From the NCBI GenBank assembly GCA_942491735.1, contig CALOCN010000014.1, positions 310,001 through 374,000 on the forward strand: a DNA stretch of 64,000 nucleotides, given 5' to 3'. The first letter of the stretch is position 1; the number at the start of each line of letters is the position of its first letter. Below, piece by piece: positions 55,958-64,000 of the stretch. The notes under the pieces are model-generated. The model had not been told where the DNA came from, searched no databases, and saw nothing but the letters and a program-made list of their open reading frames with translations. This DNA is from CALOCN01 sp942491735. Its GTDB lineage: Bacteria > Eisenbacteria > RBG-16-71-46 > JABDJR01. Made by a program: the position numbers and the translations under genes.

Positions 55958-56820
55958 GCGGAACCCCCGGGAGCCATCGCGCCGGGCATCTCCTTGAGGA
56001 ACGAACGGAGGATGGCCTGTTCGATACGACCCTTCTGGCGGGCCGGCACGGCGAGTCGGACCACGAGTTCCATGACATCGGCGTCGACCATGTTCACCGT
56101 GACCCTGGGGTCGACCGAGAACACCACGATCCCCTCGCGGCGGCCGAGGCGTTCGAAGTGACGCCTGGCTTCCTCCTGGAACGCCTCGAACTCCCGGCAG
56201 GCCGCGGCGAGAAGGATCTCCTCGGCCCGCTCCCAACCCGGTTCCCGTTTGATGGGAACCTTGAACACGTGGAGGACATAGTCGTGGGTGAAGGTCTCGT
56301 TGACGACCGGCGTGTTGAGAAACAGGCTGTTGGGGAGCACCACCGCGCGTCCGGTGAGCTGATGGGTCAGCTGGTCGGGTCCGATCTCGAGAATCGTGGT
56401 GGTGAGCGCGCCGAGGTCGAACACGTCTCCCCGGTACCCGGCGACCTCGATGCGATCGCCGATATGAAAGGATTGTCCCGCGCCCCGCAGGATGGAGCCG
56501 GTGAGGCAGAGGATCAGCTCCTTGAAGGCCAGTACCATGGCGACGCCGAAGGCGAGGAAGGACACCGCAACCGGGCGCAGTTCCCGGCCCCAGATGACCA
56601 CCGCCCCGGCCAGGATGAGAAAGACCGCTCCGTTGCGGAGCTGGACCAGCCATCGGCGCTTGAGGTCCGGAACGATCTTCTGGTTTCGCCGAACCGCGGT
56701 GGCCCAGACCTGGCGCAGCACGAGGATCGCCGCCACATAGAGGGCGGTGGTGACCAGTTGTTGGGTCAGCGGGAGACTGAGGGCTTCTTGAAAGGTCACG
56801 GGCCATCCTTGTCCCGTCAT
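55954..56820 (-). CDS. MscS-family mechanosensitive channel (first of two)
   Basis: The protein has 288 residues. Membrane helices lie near 22-40, 62-80 and 85-110, then the MscS beta domain (IGDRIEVAGYRGDVFDLG, VVLPNSLFLN) and an alpha/beta tail. The pore helix lacks the usual Gly/Ala repeats (AVSFLAFGVAMVLAFKE), so gating may differ. It is the first gene of the seven-gene operon and overlaps the kinase start by 4 bp. It is divergent from the Nudix gene, with about 100 bp between them. Confidence 0.93.
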   Translation of the reverse strand: MTGQGWPVTFQEALSLPLTQQLVTTALYVAAILVLRQVWATAVRRNQKIVPDLKRRWLVQLRNGAVFLILAGAVVIWGRELRPVAVSFLAFGVAMVLAFKELILCLTGSILRGAGQSFHIGDRIEVAGYRGDVFDLGALTTTILEIGPDQLTHQLTGRAVVLPNSLFLNTPVVNETFTHDYVLHVFKVPIKREPGWERAEEILLAAACREFEAFQEEARRHFERLGRREGIVVFSVDPRVTVNMVDADVMELVVRLAVPARQKGRIEQAILRSFLKEMPGAMAPGGSA

Positions 56821-56922
56821 GCGGCCTGGTGCTTGGCGGGGTTGGAAGTGTGCCGTACCCTACCGGACCCGAGCGAACCCGATTGGGTGGCACAGGGGAA
56901 CGGTACCTAGCAGGACGGTTGT

Positions 56923-57393
56923 ATGGCCAACAAAATCAGCGCGGGACTCCTCATGTATCGCCGGCGTCGCCGGCGCCTGGAGGTGTTTCTCGTGCACCCC
57001 GGAGGGCCCTGGTACCGCAAGAAGGACACCGGTGCCTGGAGCGTGGCCAAGGGGGAATCCGACGGCGAGGATGATCTGTTCGCCACCGCATGCCGCGAAT
57101 TCGAGGAGGAGGTCGGGTTGGCTCCGGAGGGTCCCTTCTTGCCCCTGGGGACAGTGAAACAACGGGGTGGCAAGGTGGTCCATGCCTGGGCATTTGCCGG
57201 TGACTGGGAGGATGGACGCAAGCCCCAGAGCAACACGTTCGAGATGGAGTGGCCCCTGCGGTCCGGCAAGATGCGAGAGTACCCCGAGGTCGACAAGGCC
57301 GAGTTCTTTTCCATCCCCATGGCGCGCATGAAGATCAACCCGGCCCAGGTGGCCTTCCTGGACCGGCTCCTGGAGTTGCTCCACGCCGGTTGA
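56923..57393 (+). CDS. Nudix hydrolase
   Basis: The protein has 156 residues. The Nudix box spans G59-style GESDGEDDLFATACREFEEE followed by VGL; the core REFEEEVG is intact, but the Glu of GX5E is Asp. The sequence GPWYRKKDTGAWSVAKGE is like the subfamily annotated as NTP pyrophosphohydrolases including oxidative-damage repair enzymes. The substrate is not deducible. AGGA lies upstream of the ATG. Its end is 4 bp from the convergent giant secreted gene. Confidence 0.93.
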   Translation: MANKISAGLLMYRRRRRRLEVFLVHPGGPWYRKKDTGAWSVAKGESDGEDDLFATACREFEEEVGLAPEGPFLPLGTVKQRGGKVVHAWAFAGDWEDGRKPQSNTFEMEWPLRSGKMREYPEVDKAEFFSIPMARMKINPAQVAFLDRLLELLHAG

Positions 57394-57397
57394 GGTC

Positions 57398-57716
57398 TCA
57401 GCGCCCCTGCAGCAGGACCAGCTTGCGGGCCTGGGTCTTGTGGTGGGCCCGGAGTCGATAGAAGTAGACCCCCGATCCCACGCTCCTGCCCTGCTCATCC
57501 CGACCGTCCCACACGGCTTCATTCTCGCCTTCGCCGGCCTCGCCGTGGAACAGGACCCGCACCTGACGTCCCTGGAGGTCGAACACGGTCACGGTCGCGG
57601 GGCCCGGCGCTTCCATGCTGAACCGGACCCTCCCCGAGCCGCCGAAATACGGGTTGGGGGCAAAAGCACCGAGGGCGGTGACGCTCAGCGGGGTGCCGGG
57701 CGGCACGTCTGTGGTC
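57398..57716 (-). repeat. 319-bp near-identical tail repeat, copy 1
   Basis: Aligned by hand with 60943-61261, this 319-bp coding stretch has about 11 differences and no indels (about 97% identity). Similarity ends sharply at the stop codon and at the 5' boundary, although the surrounding genes are only moderately alike. Confidence 0.9.
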
Positions 57717-60697
57717 GGCGGGAGGATGCCGCACTCCATCCAGGTGAACACCTCGACCAGTCGTTCTTGGGCTGCTTGCGGATCGTAGACGCAGCCGGCC
57801 CCGTTCCCCCGGAAGGGGGGCGAGATCCCGTCGACCAGGATCAAACCGGAGGAGGTGGGTAGGGCGTTGCTTACCGAGGCCCCCACCGTGCCGCCGGGCG
57901 CGCCGGTGCGGTTCCAGGCTTCGTCCAGGAGCGGAGCTCCGGCCGCTCCGGAAGCGATCTCCAGGACGTCATAGCGCCACTCGATCCCGCATTCCGGGGT
58001 GAATGTGTCGATGCCCGGGATATTGCGGATGAGCCCGGCGTGATCCAGGGAACGGGCACCCGCCACCCGCGGTGTCGTCGCCGGATCCAGATCGATGCAG
58101 TCGCCGGCTTCGGCCGGGGTGCCGACCGGGCAATCGTCCGTATGAACCGCGCCGCACACCGGGTTGACCCCTACGATCCGGTCCAGGAACTGGATCGCGT
58201 CCGCCTCCAGATCGTCGAAGGTGGCGCTGACCAGATTGTTTCCGGACAGGTAGAGGCGCTTGCGGGTGGGAGGCGGGGGTGGAGTGGGATTGATGGTGAT
58301 AAAGGGCTCGAGGACGTTCGCGTCCTCGTCGGTGAGCGGGGCCCTCCGGGTTGAACCGGTATCGAAGATCACGATGTCGTAGAGGTTGAGGATTTGAATG
58401 AACGTGGCGCCATACGTGGCTCCGAGGGGTCGGCCCAGCGAGGTTTCGCTAACCTCGGGGGCGCGCACGTCGTAGCGGTCCCAGGTCGTGTTCTCGAAGT
58501 TGGTGGAACCGGTCCCCAGCACTGTTTCCAGGGCGTCCTCCATGCGCTCCCGGGTAATCGGGAACTGCGCCTTGTTGACGTAGAGGATGCAGTTGTTGGA
58601 GCCCTCGGCCGGGTTGCCCGGGCTGGGATCGGCGGAACTGGGGAGGCACTCCCACTCGTGAACGGTGCCGCTCAGGGTGTCCGGGTCCGTGTACCAGGAA
58701 CTGCCGCCGGTGTGTCGCGCCTTGTAGAACAGACCCACCCGGGTGCCCGGCGTGAACAGATCGTCGGGGAAGATGTCGTTGGCGAGACGGGTTTGACCGC
58801 CAAGGGGATCGAGATCCGTGGGATCGGTGTCGGTGTCCGCGCCCGTGAACTGCGGGTCCTGTTCGTGGAAGGTCGTCATCCACCTGGCTACCGATACGAC
58901 CCCGCCCTGCTCCGCGGTGTCGATGCGGGCGGAGTACCAGTCCTGGCCCCGCCAGGATCCCTCGAAGGCGAATCCGGCGAGCCAGCTGGTAAGGGCGCCG
59001 TTGTCGATCGAGGGACCGGGGCGGACCGCGAACTGCACCCGGACCTCGGAGTTGTCCCAGGCGCCGTGTACGACCAGCGTATCCCCCAGGGATGAATAGG
59101 GGGCCGCGCTCACCGCCCCCTTGATCAGGTTGGAGTCGACACGCCCTGGATGGTCGAAGCGGGGAACTCCGCTGGCCGGGAAGGCATCCTGGGGCCGTTC
59201 GAAAGCCCGCGTAGAAATGAGCGGGGCGCCGGGGGCTCCGTAGACTCCCATCCGTACGTCGTCGAACCAGGGAGTGGAGTTTCCCTGGCCCCCGCAGTCC
59301 GCGAAGAAGCGGCAGAACGTGATCACCCCCACCCCGACCCGCATCTGAGTGGCCCCCGGATCGACGGTCCCGGAGAAATCCACCCGCGCCGGATTCTTCC
59401 GGTCGTAGACCGCAGGCAGGCCGCCGAAGAAATACGAGAACCCGTCGTTGCGGAAGGGACTCACCGTGTACTTGCCCGTGGTGGAGCAGAGATAGGGATA
59501 CCACTGTGCGTAGACGGTCACGAACACATAGTTGAGCAGGGGCAGGTTGAAGTAGCCCGTATACTCCAGCACCTTGCCGGGCAGCGAAGCGAGATTGGCC
59601 CCGTCGGTTCCGAGGTCGATCCATGGGGAGACAGCGATGTTGTTCTGCCAGAGGCCGTGGCCGGGGTCGGAGAGGTCCTCGAACAGGAGCACGCTGTCCC
59701 CCAAAGAACCGCAGGCCTCTACCGGACCCAGGTTGGACACGGCGTCCAGTCGTGACCAATCGCCACCGACGGAGGGACTCGGCGTGACCAGGATCCACCC
59801 GCCTGCATCCGTTTCGAAGTCCGCACCGTGCGAGGCGCCGCCCCCCGATACGATGACATCGTCGATGGCGAAGGCTCCGCATGTAGTGGAGTAGAGCCCG
59901 TCCTCATCGTCGTAGGCACCGTCCGAGGCGAAACAGAATTGCAACGTGTAGGGTCCGGCGTCGCTGCGCAGGGTTTGTCCCGGCTGCAGGCCATGGGATC
60001 GGCTCCCGGAGAAGACACCCGTGCGCTTCTCCACCAGCACGCGGTATCCGGTTGTCGAGGTGTCCACGTAGGCGTAGGTGTAGTCGAATCCCGATTCGGT
60101 GTCCTGGGCGAAGTCGTAGGACCAGGTGACGGAGTCCCCGCTTCCGTCGTAGAAGAAGGTCTGTTCCACACAGAGATTCCAGTTGCTTCCGTAGCCCTGT
60201 CCCTCCGCATAACAGAGCGAATCCGCTTCGGACGGGAAGACCCCGGCCCACAGCGACCAGTTGCCACCCAGACCGGCCGGGCTGCCCACACACGGAGTCC
60301 CGGCCCAGGGCGCCGACGTGCTCACCCTGCGAAACCAGGGATCGTCGTTCCGGTTCAGGTTGACGCCGATCCATCCCTCCATGGAGGCGTGGAGGGACGG
60401 GTCCTTGGAAGGATCCACATACGGTGCCCCGTGATCGAAGTGGGAACCCACCCCGCTCTCGAAGGTCCAGATCGAGTCCTGGAGCGCTTCCCAGCGCATG
60501 GAGTCCGCGGCCCACACCGTGCCCCCGAACCAGATCGTGTCCTGGCCCGCGGTGGAGGCGAGACCGCTGTGGGCGCGGGTTGCCGCCCGGGGCGAGACGA
60601 GCTGGAAGGCGTCGGCCGGTGTCGAATCCACCGGGCGGGCATGCCCTTGGGGTGCGAACAAGATGAGCAATGAGAGCAGCATGCCGAGGGACCGCAT
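57398..60697 (-). CDS. giant secreted protein with FlgD-like tail (paralogue 1)
   Basis: The protein has 1099 residues from ATG 60697, which has CGGAGG upstream and opens a signal peptide (LGMLLSLLILFAPQGHA). The body is beta-rich with many paired Cys and repeated aromatic motifs (FDHGAPYVDPSKDP, GSPAGLGGNWSLWAG, LPLLNYVFVTVYAQWYPYL). No catalytic motif is recognised; a segment near 700-900 resembles a gingipain-like or hydrolase fold only loosely. The C-terminal ~106 residues form the FlgD-like Ig tail (FAPNPYFGG, VWDGRDEQGR, SGVYFYRLRA). It is a tandem paralogue of the next gene and almost identical to it in this tail. Confidence 0.8.
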   Translation of the reverse strand: MRSLGMLLSLLILFAPQGHARPVDSTPADAFQLVSPRAATRAHSGLASTAGQDTIWFGGTVWAADSMRWEALQDSIWTFESGVGSHFDHGAPYVDPSKDPSLHASMEGWIGVNLNRNDDPWFRRVSTSAPWAGTPCVGSPAGLGGNWSLWAGVFPSEADSLCYAEGQGYGSNWNLCVEQTFFYDGSGDSVTWSYDFAQDTESGFDYTYAYVDTSTTGYRVLVEKRTGVFSGSRSHGLQPGQTLRSDAGPYTLQFCFASDGAYDDEDGLYSTTCGAFAIDDVIVSGGGASHGADFETDAGGWILVTPSPSVGGDWSRLDAVSNLGPVEACGSLGDSVLLFEDLSDPGHGLWQNNIAVSPWIDLGTDGANLASLPGKVLEYTGYFNLPLLNYVFVTVYAQWYPYLCSTTGKYTVSPFRNDGFSYFFGGLPAVYDRKNPARVDFSGTVDPGATQMRVGVGVITFCRFFADCGGQGNSTPWFDDVRMGVYGAPGAPLISTRAFERPQDAFPASGVPRFDHPGRVDSNLIKGAVSAAPYSSLGDTLVVHGAWDNSEVRVQFAVRPGPSIDNGALTSWLAGFAFEGSWRGQDWYSARIDTAEQGGVVSVARWMTTFHEQDPQFTGADTDTDPTDLDPLGGQTRLANDIFPDDLFTPGTRVGLFYKARHTGGSSWYTDPDTLSGTVHEWECLPSSADPSPGNPAEGSNNCILYVNKAQFPITRERMEDALETVLGTGSTNFENTTWDRYDVRAPEVSETSLGRPLGATYGATFIQILNLYDIVIFDTGSTRRAPLTDEDANVLEPFITINPTPPPPPTRKRLYLSGNNLVSATFDDLEADAIQFLDRIVGVNPVCGAVHTDDCPVGTPAEAGDCIDLDPATTPRVAGARSLDHAGLIRNIPGIDTFTPECGIEWRYDVLEIASGAAGAPLLDEAWNRTGAPGGTVGASVSNALPTSSGLILVDGISPPFRGNGAGCVYDPQAAQERLVEVFTWMECGILPPTTDVPPGTPLSVTALGAFAPNPYFGGSGRVRFSMEAPGPATVTVFDLQGRQVRVLFHGEAGEGENEAVWDGRDEQGRSVGSGVYFYRLRAHHKTQARKLVLLQGR

Positions 60698-60942
60698 GGA
60701 GCCTCCGAACGAGAGAGAGCTGGACACTTTGCCTAGAGTGACAAGGCCCTATTACCACAGTCTAGCCATCGAATCAGGAAATGGCAGGGGTCTCAGGGGT
60801 CTGGGGAATCGCCGCGAATCCCGATTTCCGAGTGTCAGTGACTTGCAAAGGTCCTAAGCAGGGAGCCTATCGCCGGTTGCGCAGGGATGCTGCCTGGTGC
60901 ATGGACCTCGGTCAGCGAGGAGAACTGGATCGGATTCCGAGT

Positions 60943-61261
60943 TCAGCGCCCCTGCAGCAGGACCAGCTTGCGGGCCTGGGTCTTGTGGTGGGCCCGGAGC
61001 CGATAGAAGTAGACCCCCGAGCCTACGGTCCTGCCCTGCTCATCCCGACCGTCCCACACGGCTTCGTTCTCGCCTTCGCCGGCCTCGCCGTGGAACAGGA
61101 CCCGCACCTGCCGTCCCTGGAGGTCGAACACGGTCACGGTCGCGGGGCCCGGCGCTTCCATGCTGAACCGGACCCTCCCCGTGCCGCCCAGATACGGATT
61201 GGGGGCAAAAGCACCGAGGGCGGTGACGCTCAGCGGGGTGCCGGGCGGCACGTCCGTGGTC
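60943..61261 (-). repeat. 319-bp near-identical tail repeat, copy 2
   Basis: This is the partner of 57398-57716. It encodes the FlgD-like C-terminal domain of the second giant paralogue. Confidence 0.9.
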
Positions 61262-64000
61262 CCACTCGTGACGCCGCACTCGAACCAGGTGAACACCTCG
61301 GCCAGCCGTTCCCGGGTCGCTGCGGGGTCGTAGGCACAGCCGACCAGGGTTCCCCGGAATGCCGGGGATAGTCCGTCGACAAGAACACGCCCGGACTCCG
61401 GAACGATATTGCTCACCGAGGACCCTGCGGTTCCCGACGGGACACCGTTCTTCTCCCAGGTTTCCTCGAGAACCGGGGCGTGGGCCGATCCGGCAGCAAC
61501 GGACAGAACGTCGAATCGTGCAGGGTCCGGGCATCCGTTGCTGATTCCCGCGTGGCTGGTGGGTCGAAATCCGGCCACACGCGCCGTGGGAGTCGGGGTC
61601 AGGGGGAGGCACAACGAGGAGTCCGCCGGGCTTGGGTTGGGGCAGTCCTCGCTCCCCAATGCGCCGCACACCAGTTCGACCCCGGCAATGGACTGCAGCA
61701 ATGAGAAGGCCTGGGGTTCGGCGAGGGCGTTGGTGGTGACCCACTCCACGAGGTTGTTTCCCGAGAGGTAGAGGTGGCTCCGATTGTAGTACGTGGGCGC
61801 CGACGGATTGGCCCTGGCAAAATGGTTCAGAACGTTGGCGTCTTCGTTGGTCAGGGTTGCGGATTCATGGTCACCGGTGTCGAAGATGATGATGTCGTAG
61901 GCCTTCAGGAGTTGATAGGCCGTAGCGCCGTATTCTGTTCCCACCGGTCGGCCCAGGGAGGCCTGGTTGGGAGCGTGGATATCGTATCGATCCCAATTGG
62001 TGCCCTCGAAGTTGTCGGAGCCGAATCCAAGCAGGGCTCCCAGGGCGGTCTCGATGCGTTCAGCAACCTGCGGGTCGAACGACTTGTTGACATACAGCAC
62101 GCAGTTGTTGGTCCCGGAAACGGGGTTGGAACCCTCCGCGGAAGAAGGAAGGCACTCCCATTCGTGATAGGTGCCCCCCGTCGTGTCCGGTTCGGTGAAC
62201 CAGCTGGATCCGTTCAGATAGCGAGCCTTGTAGAAGAGGTTGATCCGGGTTCCCGGGGTGAAGAGGTCGTCGGGGAAGATGTCATTCAGGAGACGGGACG
62301 GTTGGCCCAGAGGGTCGATGTCGGTCGGGTCCACATCCGTGTCGGTCCCGCTGAACAGGGGGTCTTCCTCGTGGAAGGCGGTCATCCAGATGGCGCTGAT
62401 CTCTGTCCCGCCCTGCTGGGCGGTGTCCATGCGGGCCGAGTACCAGTCCTGGCCCCGGGAAGTGCCTTCGAACACGAACCCGGAAAGCCAGGTCGACACC
62501 TCGGTCGAATCGATGGCGTAACCCGGATGGACCGCGAACTGGACGCGGACCTCGGCCCCTCCCTGTCCCCCTCGCACGATCAAGGTGTCGCCCAGGGATG
62601 TGTTGACCTCCGGGGTTGTAGTCCCTTTGACGTCGTTGCAATCGATGCGGCCCGGGTAGTTGAAGCCAATGGTCCCGTTCTCCGGGAACGCATCCTGCGG
62701 TAGATCGCGCGTCATGGTATGGAGGAGCGGTGCCCCGGTGGCTCCATAGACCCCCAGACGGACGTCGTCGATCCACGGCGTGGAGTTGGTCGTCCCCGTG
62801 CAGTTGGCGAAGAAGCGGCAGTAGCTGATCACGCCCACCGCGACCCGGATCTGGGTCGCTTCGGGGGGCACGACGTGGGAGAAATCGACCTGGGCCGGGT
62901 TGGAGCGGTCAAAGATCACCGGGAGGCCGCCGTAGTATCGAATGAATCCATCGGACTCGAACTGACCGGCAGCCAACTTGCCCGTGAGGGGGCAGATGAA
63001 CGGATACCACTGCACCTGGGTCTGGAGCAGTACGTAGTTGAGCAGGGGAAGGTTGAAGTACCCGGTGAACTCGAGCACCTTGCCGGGAATGGGAGCGAGG
63101 CCCGCGCCGTCCGGTCCCAGATCGATCCAGGGAGATGCGGCCAGGTTGTTCTGGAAGATCCCGTGACCGGGATCGGTGAGATCCTCGAACAGAAGGACGC
63201 TGTCCCCCAGGGCGCCGCAGGCCAGCACCGGCCCCAGGTTGGTGACCGCGTCCAAACGGGACCACTCGCCACCGAGGGCAGGGGGCGGGGTGGTCGGAGT
63301 CCATCCTCCGGCATCGGACTCGAAGTCGGTCGCGTAGGCGACCCCCCCGCCGTTGACCGCGACGTCGTCGACGGCCAGGGCCCCGCACGTCGTGGGGTAG
63401 ATCCCGTCCTGATCGTCATAGGCTCCGTCGCTTCGCACGCAGAACAGGAGTCGGTACGGTCCGGCCGTGCTACGCAGGGTCGATCCCGGGTGCAATCCGT
63501 GGGCCCGGCTTCCGGAGATCACGCCCGTACGCCGCTCGATCTCAACCTGATCATCCAGCCCGGTGGTGTCGACCAGGGCATAGGTGTAGTCGAATCCGGC
63601 CTCGGTGTCCTGGACGAAATCGTACGACCAGGCAACGGAGTCTCCGCTCCCGTCATAGAAGAAGGTCTGCTCCACACAGACGTACCATAGGCTGCCGTAT
63701 CCCTGGCCCTTGGCGTAGCAAAGAGAGTCCGCCTCACTGCGCAGCGCACCGGCCCACAGTGACCAGTTCCCACCCAGACCGGCCGGGCTGCCGACGCAGG
63801 GGGTGCCGTCCCAGGCCGCGGCCGTGCTGATCCTGCGAAACCATTGCGGCTCCCTCTGGTTCGCATTGAACCCCAGCCAGCCCTCCATGGAGGCGTGAAG
63901 CGACGGATCCTTGGATGGGTCCACATGCGGAGCGCCATGATCGAAGTGCGAGCCCACCCCGCTCTCGAAGGTCCAGATGGAGTCCTGGAGCGCCTCCCAT
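60943..64000 (-). CDS. giant secreted protein with FlgD-like tail (paralogue 2), 5' end missing
   Basis: An open frame of 1018 codons plus stop reaches the right edge of the window (WEALQDSIWTFESGVGSHF lies at the start), so the signal peptide and about 80 residues are outside. It matches paralogue 1 along its length, for example FDHGAPHVDPSKDPSLHAS, GSPAGLGGNWSLWAG, SLGDSVLLFEDLTDPGHG, HEWECLPSS and NNCVLYVNK. The tail is nearly identical. It is transcribed first, 245 bp upstream of paralogue 1. Its function is unknown, though it is most probably exported and surface-attached. Confidence 0.85.
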   Translation of the reverse strand, partial: WEALQDSIWTFESGVGSHFDHGAPHVDPSKDPSLHASMEGWLGFNANQREPQWFRRISTAAAWDGTPCVGSPAGLGGNWSLWAGALRSEADSLCYAKGQGYGSLWYVCVEQTFFYDGSGDSVAWSYDFVQDTEAGFDYTYALVDTTGLDDQVEIERRTGVISGSRAHGLHPGSTLRSTAGPYRLLFCVRSDGAYDDQDGIYPTTCGALAVDDVAVNGGGVAYATDFESDAGGWTPTTPPPALGGEWSRLDAVTNLGPVLACGALGDSVLLFEDLTDPGHGIFQNNLAASPWIDLGPDGAGLAPIPGKVLEFTGYFNLPLLNYVLLQTQVQWYPFICPLTGKLAAGQFESDGFIRYYGGLPVIFDRSNPAQVDFSHVVPPEATQIRVAVGVISYCRFFANCTGTTNSTPWIDDVRLGVYGATGAPLLHTMTRDLPQDAFPENGTIGFNYPGRIDCNDVKGTTTPEVNTSLGDTLIVRGGQGGAEVRVQFAVHPGYAIDSTEVSTWLSGFVFEGTSRGQDWYSARMDTAQQGGTEISAIWMTAFHEEDPLFSGTDTDVDPTDIDPLGQPSRLLNDIFPDDLFTPGTRINLFYKARYLNGSSWFTEPDTTGGTYHEWECLPSSAEGSNPVSGTNNCVLYVNKSFDPQVAERIETALGALLGFGSDNFEGTNWDRYDIHAPNQASLGRPVGTEYGATAYQLLKAYDIIIFDTGDHESATLTNEDANVLNHFARANPSAPTYYNRSHLYLSGNNLVEWVTTNALAEPQAFSLLQSIAGVELVCGALGSEDCPNPSPADSSLCLPLTPTPTARVAGFRPTSHAGISNGCPDPARFDVLSVAAGSAHAPVLEETWEKNGVPSGTAGSSVSNIVPESGRVLVDGLSPAFRGTLVGCAYDPAATRERLAEVFTWFECGVTSGTTDVPPGTPLSVTALGAFAPNPYLGGTGRVRFSMEAPGPATVTVFDLQGRQVRVLFHGEAGEGENEAVWDGRDEQGRTVGSGVYFYRLRAHHKTQARKLVLLQGR

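Noticed and set aside
60781..61371. 196-codon + strand frame resembling the 57440-57862 + strand frame
   Set aside because: Both are the complement of the duplicated FlgD-like tails, so their likeness is explained by the repeat.

Overview
The window is a high G+C chromosomal segment, about two-thirds G+C by eye. It carries roughly forty protein-coding genes, few of them longer than needed and most packed into short operons. I saw no tRNA, rRNA, insertion sequence, integrase, phage gene or CRISPR array. Five large secreted proteins end in the same FlgD-like Ig-type tail (PNP..., WDG.D..G, G.YFYR...). FG-GAP/ASPIC-UnbV repeat proteins, many signal-peptide proteins, a mitochondrial-type aconitase and several ECF sigma/kinase loci are also present. 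This profile fits a Gram-negative lineage near the FCB group, such as Candidatus Eisenbacteria or Krumholzibacteriota. The lineage is inferred from domain style only and is moderately uncertain.

Layout. 1-3279 (-) is the body of an AddB-like Fe-S nuclease that runs off the left edge. 3391-7497 (+) holds an SDR oxidoreductase, a structured leader, and a zinc-peptidase/beta-propeller/beta-barrel protein. 7507-9261 (-) is an M61 peptidase. 9531-18260 (+) is a five-gene operon: ECF sigma factor, membrane Ser/Thr kinase with DUF4384, TPR-CHAT protease, lipoprotein, subtilase-like protein; it ends at a strong bidirectional terminator shared with groESL (-). 20823-26822 holds two convergent FG-GAP surface proteins. 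27242-35079 (+) carries a GCS2-CBS ligase with an aspartoacylase-family partner, a small winged-helix protein, ThiL, a secreted protein and aconitase. 35076-40821 holds a small membrane or secreted protein (-), a UbiD decarboxylase, and a run of CIA30-family protein, a tiny ORF, a sulfatase-fold protein and an alpha/beta hydrolase (+). 45176-40845 (-) is a three-gene secreted set ending in a matrixin-type metallopeptidase.

45341-50174 (+) is a second TPR-CHAT/ECF-sigma locus, here with a double zinc-finger membrane anti-sigma factor; all three genes overlap by 4 bp. 56820-50171 (-) is a seven-gene operon: MscS, kinase with zinc ribbons, RimB-like aspartic protease, RimK ligase, aspartoacylase-family hydrolase, MscS, CorA. 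Its first six genes are chained by five successive 4-bp overlaps. 56923-57393 (+) is a Nudix hydrolase. The right end holds two tandem giant secreted paralogues (-), the second cut by the window edge. Their last 319 bp are about 97% identical although the rest has diverged.

The most interesting content is the pair of TPR-CHAT/sigma loci and the MscS-kinase-RimK-AspA-MscS-CorA operon. In the first, a caspase-like protease sits beside transcription-control modules; this recalls the TPR-CHAT plus sigma arrangement of type III-E CRISPR (Craspase) but has no CRISPR parts here. The second looks like an envelope or osmotic-stress module that makes and removes peptide bonds.
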